Origin: Bedellia somnulentella
Taxonomy: Eukaryota; Arthropoda; Insecta; Lepidoptera; Bedelliidae
Reading direction: 5' to 3'
Length of the DNA stretch: 64,000 nucleotides
Assembly: GCA_963576735.1 (NCBI GenBank)
Contig: OY755198.1
Span: 2,046,001-2,110,000, forward strand
The notes under the pieces are model-generated. The model did not search any database. It was given only the letters and a program-made list of their open reading frames with translations, and was not told the origin of the DNA. Numbering within the stretch: position 1 is the first letter of the stretch; each line of letters opens with the position of its first letter. Below, piece after piece: positions 9,862 through 19,064 of the stretch. A program made the translations under genes and the position numbers.

Positions 9862-11659
9862 CGTGTACCGGATCCATGGCCTCCATTAGAATGTGCAAGG
9901 CCCTTCGCAGGGCCTGCACTGGGCTTCTACCCATCAGCGTCGCCTCTAGGGCCTCCTTAATTACTTCGATCATTCGAAGTAATGTGGAGGCCATTTGGGG
10001 CGACACCGATGCGGCAGGGACGGAGGGTGCTGGGCCTGTTGGTCCAACGTCCGTCCCTGATGGAGCAGGGGCTGCCACCTTGACCGTCGCAACCGCTTCT
10101 GGCTGCTGTGCCGTCGGGGGGGGTGGTGGTGGAGCCGTAGGGGCGGCGGGCCCCTTACGGTTCCGCCTTCTGCGCCTCGCGGGGGGTTTATTTCGGGCCG
10201 AGGGCCCGTTTGCCTCCGCCATCAGTCCCGAGGCGCCCGCGACTACAGGCACCTCATTCCTGGCTGGGGGAGGGGGGATTGGGACCGCTGGACGAGGGAC
10301 GGGGATTTTTTCCCGTCCCTCGGGCTTCCCCTTCGGTCGCGGAGGCGGGACGGGCGGGGCGGTTTTAGTGCCCGCCCTTCTCGCCTCGCGGACGAAGGCC
10401 TTACAGCGGCGATCATTCGCTGTATGGCCCTCGCCGCAGTTCGCGCAGGAGGGGGCGTCCTCCTTGGGGCGCGGACAGTCACCGGCAGGGTGACCAAGCC
10501 CGCACCTCACGCACCTGATGGGCCTGTGGCAGTTAATGGAGGAGTGACCGAAGGCCTGGCAGCGATGACACTGCGCAGGCCCCCCGCGACTCCTCCAGGC
10601 CTCGACAGCTACGCCCGGCATGCACAGGAGCTCCTTGATTGCAAAGAGCTCCCTCAGCCTGTCCGGGAGGATTCGGCCCTCAAGCTGCGCGAAGAACAGG
10701 CAGCCGGGGCGGTCCCTACGGGGGGGAATGGGGCGCACAAGCGCCGTCGGAAATCCGATCTCCGACAGCGCCTGGGCGATCGCCTCGGGGGGTGTGTCCC
10801 GAGGGAGCCCGCGAATTCCCACCTTGTGGGGGCGGTCCTCGACGAGGGAGTAACAGTACCATGATATGGTACTGTTCGCCTTCGCGGCCTCGTCGAGGTA
10901 CCGCACGATTTCGCGGTACTCCTCCGGAGACCGGGGGGTGAAGCGCACCCCCTTACCGAAGGGGCGCGCGTTGGGAGCGTGACCGAGTCTGGTCTTCAGT
11001 GCCGCGAAATGTCGCGTCCACTCGGGGAGGCAGTCCACCACGATTGGTGGAGTTGCCTTACCCCGAGCGGGTTCCGCGGGCCCTGCGCGGGGGGCGGTGG
11101 GTCGCGGCGACAACCCACTTTTGGCGGCGGTCGCGGTTGGCGAGACAACTCGTCTTGCAGCCTCCGCGAACGAGGCAGTCACCGTGCGGGTTTGTTTCCG
11201 CATCCCTGAAGCCGGAGCCACCGACGGGAGCGATAGGCGCCGAGGGGAAGGGACGGGGGCCGGGGAGGGACAGGGGGAGTCAGAGCTCGAGCGGGAGCCC
11301 GAGCTCATGAACCCGACCGACATCGGCGATGACGGAGGGTCCTTTTGAGGGGAGGCCGAGGCCGGTCGCTTACCCCCCTGAAGGGGTAAGGAAGAGGGAA
11401 GTGGAGGGAAAGAGGAAGGATCGGCGAAGCCGACTCCCGGAACATCTGTTGGGTGGGGTGCGGCCACCGGCGAGGCTGGTGGCTCAGCGAAGGACATTGA
11501 GATGTTAGTGGTCTTCGGGCGCGGCCACACAGGCGGGCCCTCGCCCTCACTAACGAAGCTAACTGGGGACGAATGCCCCGTCGAAGGTTCGGCAGACGGT
11601 GGCCCTGCCACCAGCCTCTTCTCCTTTGTATAAGGGTCCGTAAACACGGTGATTTTCAT
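9854..11659 (-). CDS. Jockey-like LINE ORF1: RNA-binding Gag-like protein
   Basis: The start is taken at ATG 11659 (MKITVFTDPYTKEKR); a GTG three codons upstream is in frame but less likely. The protein is about 601 residues. The N-terminal half is low-complexity, rich in Pro and Ser. The middle has an RRM-like region (PHKVGIRGLPRDTPPEAI). The C-terminal part has three CCHC zinc knuckles in a row (CHRCQAFGHSSINCH, CVRCGLGHPAGDC and CANCGEGHTANDRRC). A Pro/Ala-rich tail follows. This is the standard layout of Jockey-type ORF1, which packages the element RNA. It overlaps ORF2 by 8 bases. Confidence 0.88.
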   Translation of the reverse strand: MKITVFTDPYTKEKRLVAGPPSAEPSTGHSSPVSFVSEGEGPPVWPRPKTTNISMSFAEPPASPVAAPHPTDVPGVGFADPSSFPPLPSSLPLQGGKRPASASPQKDPPSSPMSVGFMSSGSRSSSDSPCPSPAPVPSPRRLSLPSVAPASGMRKQTRTVTASFAEAARRVVSPTATAAKSGLSPRPTAPRAGPAEPARGKATPPIVVDCLPEWTRHFAALKTRLGHAPNARPFGKGVRFTPRSPEEYREIVRYLDEAAKANSTISWYCYSLVEDRPHKVGIRGLPRDTPPEAIAQALSEIGFPTALVRPIPPRRDRPGCLFFAQLEGRILPDRLRELFAIKELLCMPGVAVEAWRSRGGPAQCHRCQAFGHSSINCHRPIRCVRCGLGHPAGDCPRPKEDAPSCANCGEGHTANDRRCKAFVREARRAGTKTAPPVPPPRPKGKPEGREKIPVPRPAVPIPPPPARNEVPVVAGASGLMAEANGPSARNKPPARRRRRNRKGPAAPTAPPPPPPTAQQPEAVATVKVAAPAPSGTDVGPTGPAPSVPAASVSPQMASTLLRMIEVIKEALEATLMGRSPVQALRRALHILMEAMDPVHDG

Positions 11660-11726
11660 TGGCTTCACCCTGGGCTTCGCCGTAAACTAAACCAATAAAT
11701 AGAAAAAAACCCGCCAAGTGCGTATT

Positions 11727-11810
11727 GGCTCGCGCTCGAAGGGTTTTGTGCGAATCGGCTCGCGCTCGAAGGGTTTTGTGCGAAACGGCTCGCGCACAAA
11801 GGGTTCCGAG
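11727..11810 (-). repeat. 30-bp tandem repeat in the LINE 5' UTR
   Basis: The motif GGCTCGCGCTCGAAGGGTTT occurs at 11727, 11757 and (diverged) 11787, a clean 30-bp period with nearly three units. It lies about 70 bases upstream of the ORF1 start. Tandem 5' units of this kind often carry internal promoter activity in LINEs; that role is an inference here. Confidence 0.75.
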
Positions 11811-11819
11811 CTATCATCT

Positions 11820-12558
11820 TTAATAGAAAATCACGTTGGTAGTAGGTATACTAATTTTTAGTCTGTTGTAGTTGTTTCATAAATCCATGAGAGTTTATTC
11901 TTGCTTTTGGGGTAGTTCTGATGAAAAGTATTGCCAGCATTTAAATCTATATTGCTAAACACGTTATTTTCATTTACCGAGTGTTTTTTTGTGTAAAATG
12001 GATGAGGCTATACCTTTAAATATATAAAATGCGAATAATTTTGCGTTTTCTTAGTTTTCTAGATTTTAAGGCTAGTATGTTTCACAAAAGATATAATTTC
12101 TTACCATTATCAGAGAGAAGGAACATTTCTGACACTTTTTATTAAATTAACATTTAAGTTCCGAGTAGATAAAGCAGACAGCATACACCATTAGCAATTC
12201 ACAGACTCAATACAAATTATTAAAAAAACACATTTATTTTAAGAGCTATCTTAAATGATATTACTTTAAAAATGAATATTGATACACGAGTATTCAACTC
12301 AAAGTGTTAAGATCGGTTTTGGTGGAGCGGTATTTTATTTATTTATTTATTTTGAAAGCTAGTGACCAAGTTAAATTTGTTACAAACCCAATATTGTCGT
12401 TCAATGATTTAAGTGAACATTTGTGAGTACTCCTAATTGGCTTTTAGAAATGTAATATATTTATATGTGTTTTTCCGAACTAAGTCAAATAAAATAAATA
12501 TTGTACAAAACAATTATGTTTGTTTTCATTGGTTATTTGTATCTATTATTTAGGTAGG
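11820..12558. other. No gene seen; AT-rich spacer
   Basis: AT-rich intergenic sequence with scattered poly-A and poly-T runs and no supported feature. Confidence 0.5.
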
Positions 12559-12805
12559 TAGCGGTGTAGTGTCAGCTTAGAATAGCACTACCCCATTTCC
12601 TCCCGTGGGTGCTTTTAAGAGGCGGCTAAGGGTATTACGACTATTTAAGTGGTTTTCGGGCGAAGTTATTGGAGACCCGTCACAAACTTTCTTTTTACAA
12701 TTGTTTCTCCATTTAATTTCCAAAAGTGGCTGAAGAATTTCTTATTCTGAAGCTCTAGCTACCACTTTTTGGGATTTATGGCCGTGAGTATATGAATTTA
12801 TGTAA
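12559..12805 (+). repeat. SINE-like repeat 'TATG-tail family', diverged copy
   Basis: Member of a roughly 250-bp family present about 17 times in this window. It starts near GTAGTGTCAGCTTAGAATAG, has the block AAGAGGCGGCTAAGGGTATT, a B-box-like GGAGACCC, AAAAGTGGCTGA, and ends ATGGCCGTGAGTATATG. The tandem tail has decayed in this copy. Confidence 0.75.
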
Positions 12806-13537
12806 AAAATAAGCACTTTTGTTTTCCCCCAAGGGCTTATGTGGTCCGTCTAGTTCGCAGCTGGCATAACTTACCACTATAACGCATTGGAGAGCCATTC
12901 TTTCGTTAAAATAAAAACAAAACATGCCAAAAGCAAACGTACCCACGTCATAGACTAAAGTCTTGTCGATAGCTAGGGCAGTGGTTAGTCTGATTACGTA
13001 GTAATCTCTATATAGTTTGTGATTTGACCTATGATATTATAATTTAATTCTAATGTAGTAATATATATAAGTAGATATGAAATAACTTAAAATTTTCACA
13101 AAGTTGTACATTGCAGTATGACCAAGTGATAACACATTTATCATATTAGTAGGTTTAGGAATAAGAGAAGTGAGAATATCATAAAATGATGGCTTTTTCT
13201 TCACCTACCTTTGAATTTTAACGTCAACATTAAATATTCAAAATTAAATTATACGTATAAACAGCCTCGAACATCATAAATCAAAACAGTGAAATACCTT
13301 AGTCGGAACCCAATTATCAACACCTACCGTTATCCACATCGGAAGCCTGTGGCTGCTTTTACAGCTCAAGTGAAATCTTAGTTGTCAAGTGGTTGGAGAG
13401 ATCAAGCGTTCGAGTTTAAAATCTGTGCTAATTCTTATGTGGGATATACTAGACTAGACACTCAGTGACGTGCTATTAAAGAAATGTGTACGGAGTGACC
13501 GAAAGAAATAATGGAATAACTACCCTCTGAGTAATAC
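12806..13537. other. No gene seen; AT-rich spacer
   Basis: No coding or repeat feature that I can support between the repeat and the Gypsy fragment. Confidence 0.5.
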
Positions 13538-14128
13538 CTAGAAGGAGATGCGCTCAACCATGCCATTACACGTCGGATGATATGCAGTAGTCATTCTATG
13601 ATTGAAACCAATCATTTGGGATAGAAACGTAAACAAAGCGCAGTCGAATTGTCGACCGCGGTCGCTGATAATATCTGTGGAGCATCCGTACCTGGATATC
13701 CATCCAGAGACAATAGCGCGTGCTACAGTTTCCGCTGTAATATCAGCGATAGGAATAACCTCTGGCCAGCGCGTAAAACGATCAATAGCCGTTAGGCAAT
13801 ACCAAAAGCCACTGGAAGGAGGCAGCGGTCCAATCAAGTCAATATGGACAAATTGGAAACGAGATTTTGGCAACTCATTACTACCCAACGGGGCGGATAC
13901 GTGACGGGTTACTTTAGCTCGCTGGCACTCTCGACAATCCTTGCGGATCCCGGGCCACACGAAACGTTGACTAACCAACTTCGCTGTACCATTGGCGCCG
14001 GGGTGGCTAAGAGAAAGTAGGCTGGAAAAAACTTGCCTTTTAAGTGATTTGGGCACGAAGGGTCTAGGTATCGCTGTACTGACGTCGCAGTACACTTCAG
14101 TACGATAACCATCAACCTTAACCTTTTC
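13538..14128 (-). pseudogene. Ty3/Gypsy integrase fragment
   Basis: An open stretch without its own start begins after a stop at 14131-14129. It shows the VYCDVS..PRPFVP lead-in, a damaged HHCC zinc region ([29 protein letters not shown]), and an integrase core with D (HIDLIGP), D (SDRGRQF) and E (NGMVER). The zinc region seems to have lost about seven residues between RKDCRE and CQRAKV compared with the usual spacing, so the finger cannot be normal. The frame ends just after the catalytic E. No LTRs, RT or Gag are nearby, so it is a dead fragment. Confidence 0.85.
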
Positions 14129-14175
14129 TCATCGAATGGCGCGCAATCGGGAAGTTGTTGGTTTTTCGGGCACAC

Positions 14176-14640
14176 TTCAAAGGAATCGTGGCGTAGCGTG
14201 GCCTGTGGTGTTTACACAGTGGGCCATTGTTTAGTTCGTCACCGGCCGCTGATAGATACTTATACTTTTTTGGAATATTTTATTGCAAAATGTATTTATT
14301 ATCTTATCACTATATGACGTAAAATAAAATAAATTACATAAACAAAAGCAACGATTGCCAGGCAGCAATGAGCAAGCAATGGGCCATTGTGTGAACACCA
14401 AGTGATCGTGGTAAACAATTGTGAATGGCAAAGCGTGGCCCATCACTGGCCATTGATGGGCGCTTTGGTGTCCAAAACAAAATCATTTTTTTTTTCAAAA
14501 AAGTACGAGCATATGAGTTTTTTTACTTTTACTGAGTTATTATACATTAAAGTATCATAAAATAATACATGACTAAAGATATTTCACAAAACGCAAACAC
14601 TACTAAAACGTGTAAAAGAAATAAAGAATAGAAGAATTTC
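14176..14640. other. No gene seen
   Basis: AT-rich spacer with no supported feature. Confidence 0.45.
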
Positions 14641-14655
14641 GCGCTGGCAGCCATT

Positions 14656-14716
14656 GACACGGCAAGAGCAACGGGGGCGTATACCCGACGTCGCGGGTTT
14701 GAATCCCGCCTGTGTC
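14656..14716 (+). repeat. tRNA-like element with lost D-arm
   Basis: GACACGG at the left pairs with CTGTGTC at the right like an acceptor stem, and CGCGGGTTTGAATCCCGC forms a T-arm with a B-box. It is related to the 72-nt tRNA-like modules at 50615-50686 and 57214-57285 and shares the downstream sequence AATTTTTCTTTCCTTTATTT. Here the D-arm is deleted, so it cannot be a working tRNA gene. Confidence 0.6.
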
Positions 14717-14726
14717 AAAATTTTTC

Positions 14727-16118
14727 TTTCCTTTATTTATTAGTTATAATCCCCACATGACATTTTCATGAACAAAGAGATTTAAATCACATTTTATGCA
14801 CTTTATCCACTTCTGCGTTTTGTGTGACTACTATACTAGCATCGCGCTCTGCCGCTTCCGATGACAATGCTAACGCCACTGCCTGTTTATAACTGATTGT
14901 TTTTTCCGCATTCTTATATGAAAAGAAAAGAAAAAAAAGAAAAGAAAATGTTTATTCGCTGCTGCAAATTAAATTAGTGCTACATAAAAAAAAACATAAA
15001 ACATGTCAAAAGAACACAATAAAAAACAAAACTTAAAAATCTTAAAACATAAAAAAAAACATAAATTAAAAATTTTGCACAGCAACGAATAGGATTCTGA
15101 CTCAGTATATTGTTATGAGTTTTACCTCATAACACTGGTTTTCAGTCAGTCCTATATTTGCATTTATATACATGCATTTATATATCTGCACCTTAGAGGC
15201 ATTAGGGTCAAAGTTAATTTTACAACTTTTCAGGAGAGGCAAATAAAGATTTGAAAAAATCGAAGCTCTTTTATTTTTGTTTTGAATGACTTGATTTCTC
15301 GTATTTAAATACCTTAATTGTATAGGTAACCAAATTATATTTGAATATATATACACGTGATGTTTAAAAGAAACAATTCAGGTTTTTTAAAAATGTGGAA
15401 CAGATTAGAGCTAAATGCAATTAAAAATAAGGGCCTATGTTTAAATGGACCTTTATGCCTTTACGGCAGATTTGATTATGAAACAAAAATTAGGGCGCCA
15501 TGCGTCAATAGAGCCTTGTGCTTTTCTGTGAAATTAATCGAATTGGGGCTCTATAGTATTATAGACCCTTTTACTTCTCAGTGCATTTAAGGGATCAATT
15601 ATCTAAGTGGCACTTAGCTCTTTATGCGTTTGATACAAATCTCAAAATTACTTCAAATATATGATCTATGATTGAATAGAGCCCAAATTACAAAACAAAT
15701 TCGGAATAGTTGAAAATTATTCGTGGTCTATGTAAAGTTAGAATTGTATGCCGTTAATAAAATAACTGAGTTTCCTGCAAAATTATAACTTTTTAATCAA
15801 TCAAATCAATAATAATAACCTTTTAATACTCGGAAGTAAAATGAAAGAATTCATTTTGAATCAAATTGTTTGTAATAAAAAAAGAAATTATTTATTACTA
15901 ATAATATCTACACACTATGGCACAAATCAATTAAAATTCAACAATAAAAAACTGTGTAAGATATAATAATTAATTAAAGCAGTTGCTTTTTAGAAACTAA
16001 ATTCTTATTAACTTATTAAGTAAACTAAAAAATGCGCTATATATTATACGCTAGAAAAATATTAAAAAAGCTAGGTAATGAGATCAAGTTTAAATCAATC
16101 AAATCAGTCTTTAGTTTT
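14727..16118. other. No gene seen; A-rich stretch at 14920-15065
   Basis: Long AT-rich region. The part 14920-15065 is very A-rich (repeated AAAAGAAAAG and AACATAAAAC) and may be a decayed retroelement tail. Short open frames here look random. Confidence 0.45.
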
Positions 16119-16667
16119 CTATTGCTCTTCAACATCAGCTTCCGGAACATCACTCTCAGCGTCTGAATGTGTGAGGTTTTGGTAAAAAGGATGACAAAGC
16201 TTTGGAACCCATTGAAGAAGAGTCATCAGATCATTAAATTTTGCTGTAGAAATAGGCTTTTCTATTGTTCTCATGGCTCTCAAATCCGTGGGTATGCTAA
16301 CTTTAGCTTTAGAGTTTCTTAAAAGAGAAAGCTCAGAAAAATTGCTCGTGTTGAAATCTGTCTTGTAGTATAGTATACCGCTATTTTCTTGTCGTAATTG
16401 CCACCACACAGTCTCAGATATCTTGAAATCTTGTTTCTGAGAGTTCTTTTTTCGAAATATCAATGGTGCTCCCTTTTTTGTCAACTCAACTACATTTTTG
16501 AAGTCATTAAGTGACATCTCAGTCACAGAAAATGGGTTTTTCCCTTCACAAGAACGTATAAATTGAGCCCAGTCCCTCGGAGTAACAAGTTCCATAGTTT
16601 TTAGGTTTTTCTTTTTTCTCTCTATAAGTGAATGAGCGTGATCCACTTCCATGTGCGTGTGGCCATA
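16119..16667 (-). pseudogene. C-terminal fragment of a DDE-like transposase (GHT family)
   Basis: The frame opens after a stop at YGHTHMEVDHAHSLIERKKK and continues through TPRDWAQFIRSC and SVTEMSLNDFKNVVELTKKG to an acidic C-terminus (ESDVPEADVEEQ). The GHTxMxxDxxH motif matches the third catalytic region of the second transposase in the 8.9-kb element (GHTFMSADSFHH at about 39220). The upstream part is missing and is replaced by a CA-rich microsatellite, so this is a truncated relic of about 183 codons. The superfamily name is uncertain. Confidence 0.6.
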
Positions 16668-16691
16668 TTATGTCACAGATTTTATTTGTTT

Positions 16692-16743
16692 TACACACAC
16701 ACACGCACGCAAACATATACACACACATGCACATACACACACC
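16692..16743. repeat. (CA)n-rich microsatellite
   Basis: Imperfect run of CA and CACG dinucleotides lying next to the truncated 5' end of the transposase fragment. Confidence 0.85.
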
Positions 16744-17019
16744 CTTGAGATATCGTGGATCTAAAAAAAATTTGCTTTTTAATTATTGTTGTTTAAATAT
16801 TTTTTATTTCCTCTGAACATTGTACGTATTTGCTACAATTACTTGGTGTAAAAAAAAAGCAACAACACAGAAAATTTGTTTATTAGCTTGTAGTAATATT
16901 CTATAAGTTGTAGGCTCATCAAATGTAACGTTAAAACAAGATTATTGTAAGATATGATTTCTGTACATCTGTTATTGGCCTTACTTGATTTCTATTATAA
17001 CTTATGTCGCTGTTGATGT

Positions 17020-17290
17020 TCCTAATAAAAAACTAGCAATCCGCCTACGGAATGAGGCAACCACAAGGCAAGCAACACCGCTTTTCGTGCAGAAGAGCAA
17101 GCACGAGCGCTATTTTATCGACACAATAACGGTTAGAATGAGATGGCAGTATACGATACTAAGTAAGTGCGTAAGAGATGGCTGCTTTATCCCACGCGAT
17201 TACAAGTTTAAACACCGCTCGTACTAGTCGGGCAGATGATTAGGGTTCAAATCCCGGGTCGGTAGGTGGATTGCGAGTTTCAATCGAAAT
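17020..17290 (+). repeat. Possible tRNA-derived SINE
   Basis: A B-box-like GGGTTCAAATCCC at 17243-17255 follows GTCGGGCAGATGATTAGG. The phrase AATCCGCCTAC recurs at 17037 and 17424, suggesting partial duplication. No complete cloverleaf or tail was identified. Confidence 0.35.
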
Positions 17291-17769
17291 TTCGTTTTCG
17301 ATCAAGGTTATCGAATTCGATACATCTGAGTGAAAACAATAGATATCTTTGTCTCTTTTACTCCTCATGCTAAGGATAGCGTTACTTTACTACGGCGTAA
17401 AGTAAACTATTCGATAAAACTCGCAATCCGCCTACAGCCTGTGGGAGTCATGTTAGAGCGCACACTACTGCGGACTCACTCGCACATAGCAGCGTCTCAC
17501 TCATATTCCTACATCGCGGAGTGTAAATGTTTTTCGAGTTAAGCATAGATAATTTAATAATAATTTTTGTTATATTTGTTTGTTTTATTTTGTTTATTTT
17601 ACTTTTTAAAATCAATTTTGTACTGTTTTGTAATTTCTGTATATGTTCTGTGTATTTTTTGTTAGTCAGCAACAAATAAAAATCTCTCTTTTCTTTTTTA
17701 GATACAAATTATATCTTGGTACACAGCAGGGTGTACTGGCCAGTATATCTTTGCTGTTCTCACAAGCCC

Positions 17770-18025
17770 TATACCAATTTGTCTTTTCTAAAGTCATTTG
17801 TGTGGTTAATTTATCATGACTGCTTACGGTGTGGGAAAATATCACGAGGAAACCCACATGGCTGAGTTGTGCTTGTGACAGTGTTTTTGTAGCTAACTAA
17901 CTGCGATATGATTACACTGTCCGAACAACACGTGGGGATTCTGAACACAAATGTCACGTGATGTTCAGAAGTAATAGTACCTCTGCCAACCCCTTGGGAT
18001 ATTCGGCGAGAACGTTTGAATTTGT
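17770..18025 (+). repeat. Lepidopteran-type SINE, headless copy
   Basis: The stretch contains CCAATTTGTCTTTTC, TATCACGAGGAAACCCACATG, GGCTGAGTTGTGCTT, TGTTCAGAAGTAATAGTACC and CTCTGCCAACCCC. The same blocks occur in the opposite orientation at 58300-58570, where a tRNA-like head is attached. Here only the body is present. Confidence 0.65.
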
Positions 18026-18218
18026 ATATATCTATGTAGTGGGTCTCTACTGACATTGCCATCGCTATTAGTATTCTAAGTCGCCTATTTATCTACACTT
18101 ATTATAAAGAGGAAAGATTAACCTCTAAAACTTCAGAAGAACAAGGCATATGACGTCACGCTACATACCGTGCAAAGTTGTAGCTCTCTACTAGTCCTAA
18201 TCACTACCTCGTATGCCT

Positions 18219-18470
18219 AAGCTGTGTAGTGTCGGCTTAAAATAGCACTACTCCATTTCTTCCGGTGGATGTGCGTAAGAGGCGACTAACGGTATTGGGG
18301 CTTTTAAGGGATTTTTGGGCGATGCGGTTGGAGACCCATCACCAACAACCTTTATCTCACCATCTTTTCCCCTCTCAACTTTCCAAAAGTGGCTTAGGAA
18401 TTTCTAATTCCTTAGCTCTGGCTACCCCCTAGGGATTTTTAGCCGTGTGTATATGTATGTATGTATGTAC
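18219..18470 (+). repeat. TATG-tail family repeat, near full length
   Basis: Starts GCTGTGTAGTGTCGGCTTAA, ends GCCGTGTGTATATGTATGTATG. Contains GTAAGAGGCGACTAACGGTA and GGTTGGAGACCC. Confidence 0.85.
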
Positions 18471-18533
18471 TCACTTTGCATATTTTTGAAACCTGCTCCC
18501 ATGACAATCACTAAGAGTGAATAAGATTTGCTG

Positions 18534-18760
18534 TGGCTGTGTTTGCTTAGAATAGCACTACCCTGTCTCTGCCCGTAATCGTAAGAGGCGACTAAAGGTT
18601 TAGTTTAAGTGATTTTGGGTTGATGCAGCTGGGGTCCCATCACCAAGAACCTTTATGTTGCAATCTTTTCCCTATTTGACTTGAATGTGGCCGAGAAATC
18701 TTATACTGAAGCTCTGGCTACCCCTTTTAGGGATTCATAGTCGTGAGTATAAGTATGTAT
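18534..18760 (+). repeat. TATG-tail family repeat, diverged
   Basis: Starts near CTGTGTTTGCTTAGAATAGC and ends GTCGTGAGTATAAGTATGTAT; several small deletions. It lies just past the 3' end of the BCD1-like gene. Confidence 0.75.
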
Positions 18761-18813
18761 AACAATTATTATCAGCAAAAATAAAACCAAGAAATAGAAC
18801 AAAATATATATAT

Positions 18814-19064
18814 TTAATCACAGTCATCGTCAGATATATCCAAATTCTCTTCAGAAGAATATCCTGTCGTAAAGAGAAGATTTTTAGGTTTGTTCTTCCT
18901 CTCTGCTTTTATTTCTTCCGCAATTTCCTTTCGTTTCTCTTCTGCAACTTTTTCCGTCAACAATTGCCTTTTGCGTCTCTTATATTCACCGCCATTTTGA
19001 TTGCTCATGTCAGTTTTGGGGCCGTCTTTTTTGGGTTTAGGTTCTTCGAAATCGAATTCGTCTT
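18814..19064 (-). CDS. Znhit6: BCD1/ZNHIT6 exon 5 (charged C-terminus)
   Basis: Acceptor TTCGTGTTACAG. Encodes an acidic then Lys/Arg-rich segment (EEPKPKKDGPK; KRRKRQLLTEK) and ends in DISDDDCD before the stop at 18816-18814. Confidence 0.82.

Larger units (their letters stand above)
6780..11820 (-). mobile_element. Full-length Jockey-like LINE, GC-rich
   Basis: A 5-kb block with far higher GC than its surroundings holds a 5' UTR with 30-bp tandem repeats, a zinc-knuckle ORF1, an endonuclease-RT ORF2 and a short GC-rich 3' UTR, all on the minus strand. Both ORFs are intact. The composition change is abrupt near 6780 and near 11820, which gives approximate termini. No obvious poly-A tail or target duplication was found. 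Confidence 0.85.

Noticed and set aside
15102..15590. Short open frames at 15.1-15.6 kb
   Set aside because: AT-rich, no motifs, no splice or repeat support; look random.
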